DNA from: a bacterium
Lineage (GTDB): Bacteria > Cyanobacteriota > Vampirovibrionia > Obscuribacterales > Obscuribacteraceae
NCBI GenBank assembly: GCA_018062085.1
Contig: JAGOSY010000027.1
Span: 1 to 60,049 of the forward strand
Length of the DNA stretch: 60,049 nt
Direction: 5' to 3'
Shown here: one piece after another, positions 51,344-58,961 of the stretch
How the letters are laid out: each line of letters starts with the position of its first letter
How positions within the stretch are numbered: the stretch's first letter is position 1
The notes under the pieces: model-generated
Databases searched by the model: none
Seen by the model: only the letters and a program-made list of their open reading frames with translations
Told to the model about the DNA's origin: nothing
Program-made: the position numbers and the translations under genes

Positions 51344-52912
51344 ATGTCACTAAATTTCAAGCTATTCAGCAAGCAATCTAAAAATCGAGGAAAAAGGCGC
51401 AGTAAGAAAGCGGCCTCGCTGATCTTAGTGATTGCCTGTGGCTTCGGCTTGATGGCCCTGATATACGGCCTGTTCTCCCTTGCTATGTTCTTAGGGGGCT
51501 CAAGACAGGTACGCAACGCTGCCGATGCAGGCGCTCTCAATGTCTCAAGAAAAATGATGGACATTCGCGTGCCCACCGACCCGAAATATGCTGATGTCGC
51601 TGACACCAGTGGAAAAGTAGGCATGAGCAATGTCAACCGCCTCTGGGGCAAGGCTTATTTGATTAACGCCAATCTAGAAGAAATGCAAAAAAGCGGACAG
51701 GCTGGCCCCAAGGCAACAGGCAATGGTGATGCTGCTTATCAAATTGCCCAAACAATAAACGACAATCTCTACAGCGAACTAGCTAGTAGCAAAACCCAAG
51801 ATCTATTTTTCAATCAAATGGCTGGACGACGAACAGCCAACATGATTAACCCGGGCATGGGCATTGACAAAAATAGGCAAAACACCTGCCCCATCGCCAT
51901 GGTTGATAGGGGCGACGAGAGCAATTTGGTAATGACACCGGGACAGATTCCCGCTGGAATCACAGTAGGCAAAGTAGACAAAGGCTCGAAGAGCTACATG
52001 CAAGGCTACGTGCCAATGACAGCGAACAATAAGAAGTTTACCTTTACTTCCTTTCACGAAGGCGAGCAGCCTCACCTGATTTCAGACTCAGTATTCGATC
52101 CTAACCGTGCCGATATAGCGCCGATCGCAGGCAGTGCCACTGTAATACCAAATGCCTTCCGCCAATCGGCCTTGGCCAGCAATGGTAGCCTTGACTCTAC
52201 AGCCACGGCCAGCGCGGTAGCCAACCCTATTCGCAGCTACAGCATGACCATCCCTCAGTCTTACATCACCTTGCACGTCTTAAACACATCAAATTGGTTT
52301 GTGGACGGCAAGAAAATCAAATCAATTAGCTATGAAACCAAAGCCGACCAGACAATACACGGCTTAGTTGATTATCAAACTCCCACTAGAGTAATCAATT
52401 GCTTTGGCAAGCTCGGTGGCGAATATGCCAGCGGCCGCAATATTATGGCCATCATTAAGGCTTTGAAGGCTGACTATGAACCGGCCATGAAAAAGCTCTT
52501 GCAACGCATTCAAGGCATGGATCCAAGCTTTACCATGGCGAAACTGACCAAAATGCTAGAAAATCAAAACTACGACAAAAATGTCAGCCGCTATTATATT
52601 TTTGCCAAAGATGACAGCGCCGACCACACTGACCCGCAAATTCAGATTCAAGCTGATACCGGCAGCCTGCCCACCTGGATTGACGTTAAAAACTGGCAGG
52701 AAGATTTTGACGGCACCGCCAAAGACCTAGTAACAGAGCCAACCACAACCGATGAGTATGCCAATGCCTGGCAGAGCCCACCGGGTACACCTCAGCCAAC
52801 AGCCAAAAACTCTGGTGTAATGATCTGGCAGCCAGGCTCCGGCTACACTAAAGCTGTCGGTAACCTCTTCATCGCGAGAACTACCAATCTCAATTTTTCC
52901 AGTAAGCCATGA
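51344..52912 (+). CDS. TadG-like protein
   Basis: 522 residues. One N-terminal helix (SLILVIACGFGLMALIYGLF) is followed at once by the TadG-type motif RQVRNAADAGALNVSRKM. The long extracytoplasmic domain is beta-rich. I see no VWA MIDAS motif, unlike some TadG proteins. It probably anchors the Tad fibre or links it to the envelope. It is the third gene of the cluster; no Tad ATPase (tadA) or tadBC lies in the window. Confidence 0.75.
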   Translation: MSLNFKLFSKQSKNRGKRRSKKAASLILVIACGFGLMALIYGLFSLAMFLGGSRQVRNAADAGALNVSRKMMDIRVPTDPKYADVADTSGKVGMSNVNRLWGKAYLINANLEEMQKSGQAGPKATGNGDAAYQIAQTINDNLYSELASSKTQDLFFNQMAGRRTANMINPGMGIDKNRQNTCPIAMVDRGDESNLVMTPGQIPAGITVGKVDKGSKSYMQGYVPMTANNKKFTFTSFHEGEQPHLISDSVFDPNRADIAPIAGSATVIPNAFRQSALASNGSLDSTATASAVANPIRSYSMTIPQSYITLHVLNTSNWFVDGKKIKSISYETKADQTIHGLVDYQTPTRVINCFGKLGGEYASGRNIMAIIKALKADYEPAMKKLLQRIQGMDPSFTMAKLTKMLENQNYDKNVSRYYIFAKDDSADHTDPQIQIQADTGSLPTWIDVKNWQEDFDGTAKDLVTEPTTTDEYANAWQSPPGTPQPTAKNSGVMIWQPGSGYTKAVGNLFIARTTNLNFSSKP

Positions 52913-52919
52913 GCAAAAA

Positions 52920-53858
52920 ATGAAAATCAATGCCCCTCAAAATGCTAGAAAAACTGCTAACAAAGCGGCCAGCAGAAAGGCCAAGAACTTGACCTTGGGC
53001 GTAGCTTTGGCATTTTTTTTGACTTCGCTCTTGTGCCCTCCAGCCCGAGCTGAGAATGCCGCCATGACCGAGGGGGTAGAAGCCTTTAAAGATGGTGATT
53101 TTAAGCTCGCCGAATCGCGCTTAGGTTGCGCCCAAGCAGCTGAGTTTAGTAATCCTGTTTTCCACTACTACTTAGCCAATACTTACATCAAGCTCAACAA
53201 AAAAGAACTGGCCATCCAAGAATATCGCATTGCCTTTGCCCTAGCGCCAGAAAAAGAAGTCGGCAAGCTCTCAAAACAGGCCCTGATTTCACTAGGCCTA
53301 GAGTCAGAAGAGAAGAAAGCAGTCAAAGCCGACCTACCCAAGATTAAGGAACCGCCCAAAGATTTAGTATTAGAGCACGCCAAAAGCTCGTTGCAGCAAC
53401 AAGCTGAAAACGCCAAAAACTCCACTCGCTCAAAAGGCGAGCGTGATGCCATGGAAGCAGCTCGGGTGCAGAGCGAGGCCATAGCAAAAGCGCAAAAAGA
53501 GCTAGAAGACAATATAGCGAAGGGCAAAGGCAGCAAAGACTCGCTCAAGCAGCTGCAGCAGCTCAAACAATATTATGATTCACAGCGCACCTCACTAGAG
53601 CGGGGCAATAGCCGGGCTCAGGAAATTCAAAAGAGTGCAGACAACTTGCAAACCCTTTTGGACGAAAAGAAGCCAATTGGAACGCGAAAGCTTAGCCCCG
53701 TAGGTACTAACCTCTATGTGCGCAACTACGCCGACGCCTATGCTACCCCTCCAGCTACAGCAAACCAGACCGAAAGCACCAAATCAAGCTCAACTCAGCA
53801 TTCCAGCACAACTAGTCTGCAAACCAGCGGCAAGCTAATTCCCCCTGGCAAAAATTAG
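52920..53858 (+). CDS. Secreted TPR/coiled-coil protein of the Tad cluster
   Basis: 312 residues. A signal or membrane segment (~25-45, LTLGVALAFFLTSLLCPPARA region) is followed by two TPRs (EAFKDGDFKLAESRLGCAQA; FHYYLANTYIKLNKKELAIQ), a long charged coiled coil (~150-240) and a Thr/Ser-rich tail. Tad loci often carry a TPR protein (TadD) needed for assembly; this may be its counterpart, although there is no lipobox. It follows the TadG-like stop by 7 bp. Confidence 0.72.
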   Translation: MKINAPQNARKTANKAASRKAKNLTLGVALAFFLTSLLCPPARAENAAMTEGVEAFKDGDFKLAESRLGCAQAAEFSNPVFHYYLANTYIKLNKKELAIQEYRIAFALAPEKEVGKLSKQALISLGLESEEKKAVKADLPKIKEPPKDLVLEHAKSSLQQQAENAKNSTRSKGERDAMEAARVQSEAIAKAQKELEDNIAKGKGSKDSLKQLQQLKQYYDSQRTSLERGNSRAQEIQKSADNLQTLLDEKKPIGTRKLSPVGTNLYVRNYADAYATPPATANQTESTKSSSTQHSSTTSLQTSGKLIPPGKN

Positions 53859-54081
53859 CCATTCAAACTATCAATTTAAACCAAGCCTTTAAACTAGACA
53901 TTTTAGTCCACTTATTTCTTATTACAGACTATTGAGCAAGAATCTGCAAAGCAGAGGGTTTCAAACGCCTACTTGCCCACTTTCAAAGCCTAGCGCAGCA
54001 GTTTAATCTGATCTTTGTCTTAGGGCTGATTCACTGCGACCAAAGCACGGTAGAACTCTTAAAGAGGAAGAAAGGAGCGGG

Positions 54082-54120
54082 ATGGCCGAAAGATATACCA
54101 GCGAAAGATATAAACAATGA
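54082..54120 (+). CDS. Leader peptide, 12 codons, overlapping the next gene
   Basis: ATG 54082 has AAAGGAG about 4 nt upstream, the best ribosome site in the region. It encodes MAERYTSERYKQ with an internal near-repeat (ERYTSERYK) and stops in an ATGA overlap with the start at 54117. It therefore probably delivers ribosomes to that gene by coupling. Confidence 0.5.
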   Translation: MAERYTSERYKQ

Positions 54121-54674
54121 ATGCTTTCGATGACCCTATCGAAGAAACTCAAGCGAGTCTCTCCATAGCGCAAGGAGCGTTTAAGCAATGGCAAGCAGGT
54201 GAAATTGAACCTGTAGTTGCTTTGCTGCGTATCAGCCAAGCAGCCAGCCAGCTAGAAGTAGCCAGAGCAATTTGGATGGAAACAGCTAGGCAGGGTGTTT
54301 CACGTCTTTCCACCCGGAGCGAACGCGAGCTGCTCAACTTTTGCGAACTGGTCAAAGGAATAGACAACCAAAAAGACTATGGCGTCAGCCTCTTGGAACA
54401 CGTACTCAGAGACGCCTTATCATCACTAGAATCAGGCCTGGCTTTGAGCAACGGCCATGAAGGCGAAGAGACTGTTAGCTCTGTTTTAGATTCGTGTACC
54501 ATCGTATTGGCGATTAAGTCAGCTTTACTTGAAACTCTTTCGCTCAAAGCTACAATTGAAGCCAATGGTCAGCCAACTTCTCAAGTAGAAGAGTTAAAGA
54601 AGCGCCATGCCGTTGTGCTCAGCCTGCAAGAGCGCTTGCAAACTACCGTAAGTGAGGAAAAAGGCGACGGCTAA
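54117..54674 (+). CDS. Helical hypothetical protein
   Basis: 185 residues, predicted all-alpha and cytosolic: QASLSIAQGAFKQWQAGEIE, LLRISQAASQLEVARAIWME, LLEHVLRDALSSLESGLAL. No catalytic motif and no recognised family. The ATG lacks its own ribosome site and overlaps the stop of a 12-codon leader, so translation is probably coupled. The 222 bp between the TPR stop and the leader start hold nothing else clear. A cytidine deaminase gene follows 70 bp later. Confidence 0.6.
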   Translation: MNAFDDPIEETQASLSIAQGAFKQWQAGEIEPVVALLRISQAASQLEVARAIWMETARQGVSRLSTRSERELLNFCELVKGIDNQKDYGVSLLEHVLRDALSSLESGLALSNGHEGEETVSSVLDSCTIVLAIKSALLETLSLKATIEANGQPTSQVEELKKRHAVVLSLQERLQTTVSEEKGDG

Positions 54675-54744
54675 CTGCAAGACATAATGGCGAAAAAATA
54701 GCGAGAAGCAAAAGCTAGCTCAAGAATTGGAAGCAACAACAAAG

Positions 54745-55200
54745 ATGTCATTCAAACCCGCCATTACTAAATTTGCCGATCTCAAAAGCACTGATCAAGA
54801 ATTAGTAAGCGCTGCCTGGGTAGCGGCGAAAGCAGCCCATGCACCCTACTCTAAGTTCTATGTCGGCTCGGTAATCGAAGCACAAAATGCCGAAGGAGCA
54901 GTACGCCGCTTCTCTGGCTGCAATATTGAAAATGCTAGCTATGGCGGTGCCATTTGTGCCGAGCGCACAGCTGCCGTAAAAGCGGTTTCCGAAGGATTTA
55001 CTAAATTTCTACGCATCTCTATTGTTTGTGCCACCAAACCTGGCGGTTCACCCTGCGGTATATGCCGTCAATTTTTAAGAGAATTCGGAGGGCTAGAGCT
55101 AATCTTAATCTCTATTCAAAATGAAGCAAACGATGTCTGCATCTGGCGGTTAGACGACCTACTGCCTGACTCTTTTGGACCTGAAGCACTAGATTTTTGA
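54745..55200 (+). CDS. cdd: Cytidine deaminase
   Basis: 151 residues. The zinc site is complete: Cys-Ala-Glu in GGAICAERTAAVKAV (ligand Cys and catalytic Glu), and PCGICRQFLRE supplies the other two Cys ligands. APYSKFYVGS and CNIENASYG bind the nucleoside. It converts cytidine or deoxycytidine to uridine forms in pyrimidine salvage. ATG 54745 is chosen over TTG 54727; GGAAG lies about 11 nt upstream. Confidence 0.93.
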   Translation: MSFKPAITKFADLKSTDQELVSAAWVAAKAAHAPYSKFYVGSVIEAQNAEGAVRRFSGCNIENASYGGAICAERTAAVKAVSEGFTKFLRISIVCATKPGGSPCGICRQFLREFGGLELILISIQNEANDVCIWRLDDLLPDSFGPEALDF

Positions 55201-55224
55201 AGCAAATAAAACAGAGGAAAATAT

Positions 55225-55827
55225 ATGGCTGTCCGCAAGAAAAGCAATCTCAATAAGTTCTTTCAATTGCGCGTCAATTTGAAAGATGCACCTTTGCCAA
55301 TCTGGCGGAGACTCTTGGTCAATGGCGACATAACTCTAGATCAACTGCATGAGATTTTGCAGCTTTCAATGGGGTGGTCCGGCTATCACATTCATCACTT
55401 CCACTTTGGCAACACCATATATGGTGACTTAGTTGATGCCAAAAACAAGAAGATCAAAGATCAGTCTTCAATTAAGCTCAGCGACATATTGAGCGAAGAA
55501 GGGGACGAATTTATCTATGAGTATGATTTAGCAGACTCATGGCAGCACCAAGTAAAAGTAGAGCGGGTGGTAGAGCTAGATGGTGGGCCAGCCCTAGCCC
55601 GCTGCATCATGGGCAAACGCGCTTGTCCGCCAGAAGACGTCGGCGGTACCGAAGGCTATCGTCAATTTTTAGAAGTTGTAGAGGACCCTGAAAATCCTGA
55701 AATAGAAGAAAAACTGACTTGGGTTGGTTGCGATTTTGACGCCAACAGCTTTGATGCTCGTTTAGTCAATCTACAACTATCATTGATGGAAGCCAATCTT
55801 AGTGGTGCCATGGCTTCGATATTCTAA
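55225..55827 (+). CDS. Plasmid pRiA4b ORF-3-like protein
   Basis: 200 residues. The domain is clear: FFQLRVNLKDAPLPIWRRLL, TLDQLHEILQLSMGWSGYHI, FIYEYDLADSWQHQVKVE, CIMGKRACPPEDVGGTEGYR. The family is widespread on plasmids and chromosomes and of unknown function. The gene starts 24 bp after cdd and may share its transcript. GAGGAAA precedes the ATG by about 7 nt. Confidence 0.9.
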   Translation: MAVRKKSNLNKFFQLRVNLKDAPLPIWRRLLVNGDITLDQLHEILQLSMGWSGYHIHHFHFGNTIYGDLVDAKNKKIKDQSSIKLSDILSEEGDEFIYEYDLADSWQHQVKVERVVELDGGPALARCIMGKRACPPEDVGGTEGYRQFLEVVEDPENPEIEEKLTWVGCDFDANSFDARLVNLQLSLMEANLSGAMASIF

Positions 55828-55831
55828 GGCT

Positions 55832-55862
55832 TGATATTAGAACTGTCTATTTGTTTGATCGC
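55832..55862 (+). repeat. 31-nt direct repeat, copy 1 (copy 2 at 58947-58977)
   Basis: The two copies differ at about three positions. Copy 1 follows the stop at 55827. Copy 2 overlaps the C-terminal codons and stop of the membrane-protein gene at 58962. On the minus strand copy 1 also reads SNK-stop, like that gene's C-terminus, so it may be a remnant of a duplicated tail. Confidence 0.65.
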
Positions 55863-55951
55863 TGAGTTTACATCTAAGAGTGGCTCTGCAAGCTCCTGGC
55901 CAACTCTGTGTATGATCTTCCTCAATCAATGTCGGTTACAGGTTCACCTAT

Positions 55952-56128
55952 ATGAAAAAACGCTCGCTCTTACTCCTGTTTTTAGCGGCGGTCTCTTGCT
56001 CATGTACCTCTGCCGCAGCAGGTAATTGGATAGCCGACGCCTGTAGAAACAAGTCAGATCACTGCATTCATCCAATAAGTGCACAGCCACAGTATGATTT
56101 GGTCAACGCAGGAAAAACTAGGGGGTAG
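55952..56128 (+). CDS. Small lipoprotein, 58 residues
   Basis: A short gene with a signal peptide and lipobox: MKKRSLLLLFLAAVSCSCTS gives Cys at 16 and 18. The mature part has two further Cys (DACRNKSDHCIHP). It ends 2 bp before the GTG of the phosphate acetyltransferase gene, so it may be the first gene of that transcript. Ribosome site AGG is weak. Confidence 0.5.
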   Translation: MKKRSLLLLFLAAVSCSCTSAAAGNWIADACRNKSDHCIHPISAQPQYDLVNAGKTRG

Positions 56129-56130
56129 CC

Positions 56131-57105
56131 GTGTTTCTTGACTCGATGAAAACTCGCATTAGAGGGAAAAACTATCGTGTCCTTTACGCCGATGGAGGCG
56201 AAGAGAGCGTCTTAAAAGCCGCTGCGGTTTTAAGAGATGAAGGGCTGGCAATTCCAGTTATTATCTGCGATCCAGATGAGCTTGCGAAAATGGCCAAGAA
56301 GCTCAATTTAGATTTGAACGGGATAGAAACTCACAACCCAAAGGAAGACAAAAACTTCGAAAAGTATGTGCACGAATATTGTGAGCTGCGAAAGCACAAA
56401 GGAATGCGCGAAAAGGAAGCTGAAGAGCTGATGCGCAAGCCGCACTATTTCGGAGCCATGATGGTGCACATGGGTGCTGCTGATGGCATGGTAAGCGGAC
56501 TCAGTGGAGAGACCAAGCCATTTATTCCAGCGTTCCAAATCATTGGATTGAGAGAAGGCTTTAAACGAGCATCCTCAGTTTTTGTACTTGAATGGCCTGA
56601 GAGGCTTCTTTTCTTCGCCGACTGCTCTGTCAATATCAATCCAGACGCACAAGGCTTGGCTGAAATTGCCTATGGCACAGTAGAAACTGTTAGGTGGCTC
56701 GGTGTTGAACCCCGTGTTGCATTTTTGTCTTTTTCTACCCATGGTAGCGCCAAAGATGCCTCTCTAGACAAGATCAAAGAAGCTACCGCCATTGCCAAGA
56801 AAGAAATGCCTCATGCCATCATAGATGGTGAGATACAATTCGATGCAGCCTTGCTACCAGATATTGCCCGAATCAAGACACAAGAAAGCTCATTTCGCGA
56901 TCAAGGTGCAAACGTCTTCATTTTCCCTGATCTTAATTCAGGCAACATTGCCTACAAGATCTCCGAACGACTGGGTCGAGCAAGGGCGACTGGGCCAATG
57001 CTTCAGGGACTAAAGAAACCAATTAATGATGTCTCACGAGGTTGCTCCGTTGAAGATTTGGCAAACGCTGGTGTGCTCACAGCGGCTCTGGCAAAATTAG
57101 ACTAG
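56131..57105 (+). CDS. pta: Phosphate acetyltransferase
   Basis: 324 residues, the length of the short single-domain Pta (EutD-like). Motifs: RVLYADGGEESVLKAA, MMVHMGAADGMVSGL, FFADCSVNINPDAQGLAEIA, ARIKTQESSFRDQGANVF-type region and FPDLNSGNIAYKISERLG. It makes acetyl phosphate from acetyl-CoA, or the reverse. No ackA is next to it. GTG 56131 has GGGGG 5 nt upstream. Phosphate butyryltransferase is a less likely alternative. Confidence 0.88.
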   Translation: MFLDSMKTRIRGKNYRVLYADGGEESVLKAAAVLRDEGLAIPVIICDPDELAKMAKKLNLDLNGIETHNPKEDKNFEKYVHEYCELRKHKGMREKEAEELMRKPHYFGAMMVHMGAADGMVSGLSGETKPFIPAFQIIGLREGFKRASSVFVLEWPERLLFFADCSVNINPDAQGLAEIAYGTVETVRWLGVEPRVAFLSFSTHGSAKDASLDKIKEATAIAKKEMPHAIIDGEIQFDAALLPDIARIKTQESSFRDQGANVFIFPDLNSGNIAYKISERLGRARATGPMLQGLKKPINDVSRGCSVEDLANAGVLTAALAKLD

Positions 57106-57109
57106 TTTA

Positions 57110-57172
57110 CTATTCGTTGTCTGGAACAGGTGCGCCGTCAGGCAATGCTGACCAAGTTTTTTCAGATTTCAT
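57110..57172 (-). CDS. Micro-ORF overlapping the lipoprotein stop
   Basis: 20 codons, MKSEKTWSALPDGAPVPDNE, beginning in an ATGA overlap with the end of the lipoprotein gene. It could be a coupled micropeptide or the frameshifted remainder of a longer C-terminus. Confidence 0.25.
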   Translation of the reverse strand: MKSEKTWSALPDGAPVPDNE

Positions 57173-58005
57173 TTTACTGCCGCCCGGCTAGAGCTTTCAA
57201 TACTAAATCCGTGGACTTTCCACTTACCGTTCTCATTGGTCATTGCGCAGAATATGTCGGCCTTTCCTTTCTCGCATTCGACCTGTGAAAGTGACAGATG
57301 AACCAGTTCGATGTCGTTAATCTCGGACAGTCCTTGAATTTTCAATTCTGGATATTTCATCACCTTGCCCAAGCCAATTGATGAAGCCTTGAATAAACCG
57401 GGCAAAAACAGCGGGGTTTTCTTTAGATCTGCAACCATCTTGGTACTAGCTGCCTGTTCAATGACATTTGAATCCCAGTTGTCTAGCGCGCTGTGCAGAA
57501 TGGCAGTTGCTGGAGCAATCGCCATTGCTCCTTTCTCATTTGCGGCCTTGCGTGAGCTCTCAGAATCAAGATCGAATGAATCCAATTCCCATTTTGTGCC
57601 ATAGCGTGAGACGGCCGCAGCGAACACCGCCGGACCTTTTTCGCATACTAGCTGAGAGACGTAGGTGGCTGTGTAAATGGGTTTCACCGTTGTCCCAATA
57701 TTTACAGACGTACTTCCATTCTTAGATTTGGGAACCTCGAAAGACTTAATTGGACCTAGCAACGACTCATACAAATCAGTGGTATTTTGAACATCCTTCT
57801 CAGACATCTCCTTGCTGACAACCGCCGATAGCTTTTCTGGCTTCCAGCTGCCCTTTTGCTCGTCTAAAATGTGAGAAACAAACGCGACACCTTCAGCATC
57901 AGCTTTGTTGCCGTCTAACTGCGAGCAACCAGATACCATAAAAACAGCAGACACCACAGAAACAGTAACCATTGTAGAAAACAATCTTGCGGCAAGCATG
58001 TTCAT
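57169..58005 (-). CDS. Hypothetical lipoprotein
   Basis: 278 residues. The signal peptide and lipobox are near residue 27 (VFMVSGC). The mature protein has two related halves, each with a segment of alpha+beta character (SFEVPKSKNGS..., VCEKGPAVFAAAVSRYGTKWELDSFDL; VECEKGKADIFCAMTNENGKWKVHGFSI), suggesting an internal duplication of an NTF2/PepSY-like fold. The start is ATG 58005, with TTGGAG 6 nt upstream; a TTG at 58017 is the longer alternative. Function unknown. Confidence 0.7.
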   Translation of the reverse strand: MNMLAARLFSTMVTVSVVSAVFMVSGCSQLDGNKADAEGVAFVSHILDEQKGSWKPEKLSAVVSKEMSEKDVQNTTDLYESLLGPIKSFEVPKSKNGSTSVNIGTTVKPIYTATYVSQLVCEKGPAVFAAAVSRYGTKWELDSFDLDSESSRKAANEKGAMAIAPATAILHSALDNWDSNVIEQAASTKMVADLKKTPLFLPGLFKASSIGLGKVMKYPELKIQGLSEINDIELVHLSLSQVECEKGKADIFCAMTNENGKWKVHGFSIESSSRAAVK

Positions 58006-58103
58006 AGTAAACTCCAAGGAAGAAGCGAGGCGAACTTATTATGACCGCTTTTTCAAATGAACATTCTATTTGGACGTCGAATATTTGCGAGTAATCAACA
58101 ATC

Positions 58104-58853
58104 ATGAGTGAGAGCAGTTCATCGCGCAAAGCTAGAGCAACTGAACTCAATGCTGATAGTGTCAGAAGTGAGCGTAAATGGTACGCCGGTAGCCACGACT
58201 TTGAGCCCTTGAGCAAAAAGTTTAAGCAGTTGGCCAGTCAGTGGCATGCTGTTAAAAACGGCCAGTGGACTGCCCATGATTTTTCAAGCGGTTCTGACGT
58301 CATTGCCTGGTGGCAGTGTGAAGCAGGGCCAGACCATGTCTGGCAGGCAGCTATTTTCTCGCGAGCGGCCGGCAAAGGTTGCCCCTTTTGCGCCAACAAA
58401 AGAGTCTCGATCACTAATTCTCTGGTTATCCTTTTTCCACAAGTGGCAAAAGAATGGCACCCTACTCTCAATGATGGCATGACTGCCGCTGAGTTCACCT
58501 GCCGATCAAAGAAAAAAATCTGGTGGCTTTGTGGCAATAATAGCGAGCATATATGGCAGGCAGAAGTTTCTAGACGAGCGGACGGTAGCGGTTGCCCCTA
58601 TTGCACTAATCAGAGAGCCAGTCGGGAGAATTGCCTGGCCACTAAATTTCCCAATATCGCGGCCCAGCTGCACCCAACTAAAAATGGTACCGTCAGTGGT
58701 GAAACGTTGACATCAGCGTCTAGTAAAAAAGTTTGGTGGCTTTGCCCTGAAGGCAAGCACGAATGGCAAGCCACCGTTGCCAATCGCACCAGCAAAAAAT
58801 CCGGTTGCCCGCACTGCTTATCGAGCACGCGGGCCTCCACTAGCGTCGGGTAA
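58104..58853 (+). CDS. Triple DUF4379 zinc-ribbon protein
   Basis: 249 residues, no signal peptide. It carries three tandem repeats of about 63 residues, each with an aromatic core and a paired CxxC: WWQCEAGPDHVWQAA...GCPFC; WWLCGNNSEHIWQAE...GCPYC; WWLCPEGKHEWQATV...GCPHC. This is the DUF4379 probable zinc-ribbon, often found with nucleases or alone. It may bind nucleic acid or protein. It stands alone between the lipoprotein and the membrane protein. Confidence 0.8.
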   Translation: MSESSSSRKARATELNADSVRSERKWYAGSHDFEPLSKKFKQLASQWHAVKNGQWTAHDFSSGSDVIAWWQCEAGPDHVWQAAIFSRAAGKGCPFCANKRVSITNSLVILFPQVAKEWHPTLNDGMTAAEFTCRSKKKIWWLCGNNSEHIWQAEVSRRADGSGCPYCTNQRASRENCLATKFPNIAAQLHPTKNGTVSGETLTSASSKKVWWLCPEGKHEWQATVANRTSKKSGCPHCLSSTRASTSVG

Positions 58854-58961
58854 ACTTTGCCAAAAATTAGGTGTCGTAAATGCCGGAATCCCACGGCTCG
58901 GTAAATGACTTCACATTGCCAGGCAACACTTCGACAGCCCAAAGGATGATTTTAGAACAGT

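Noticed and set aside
55831..56025. 64-codon plus-strand ORF
   Set aside because: It overlaps the better-supported small lipoprotein at 55952 and has no ribosome site or motif.
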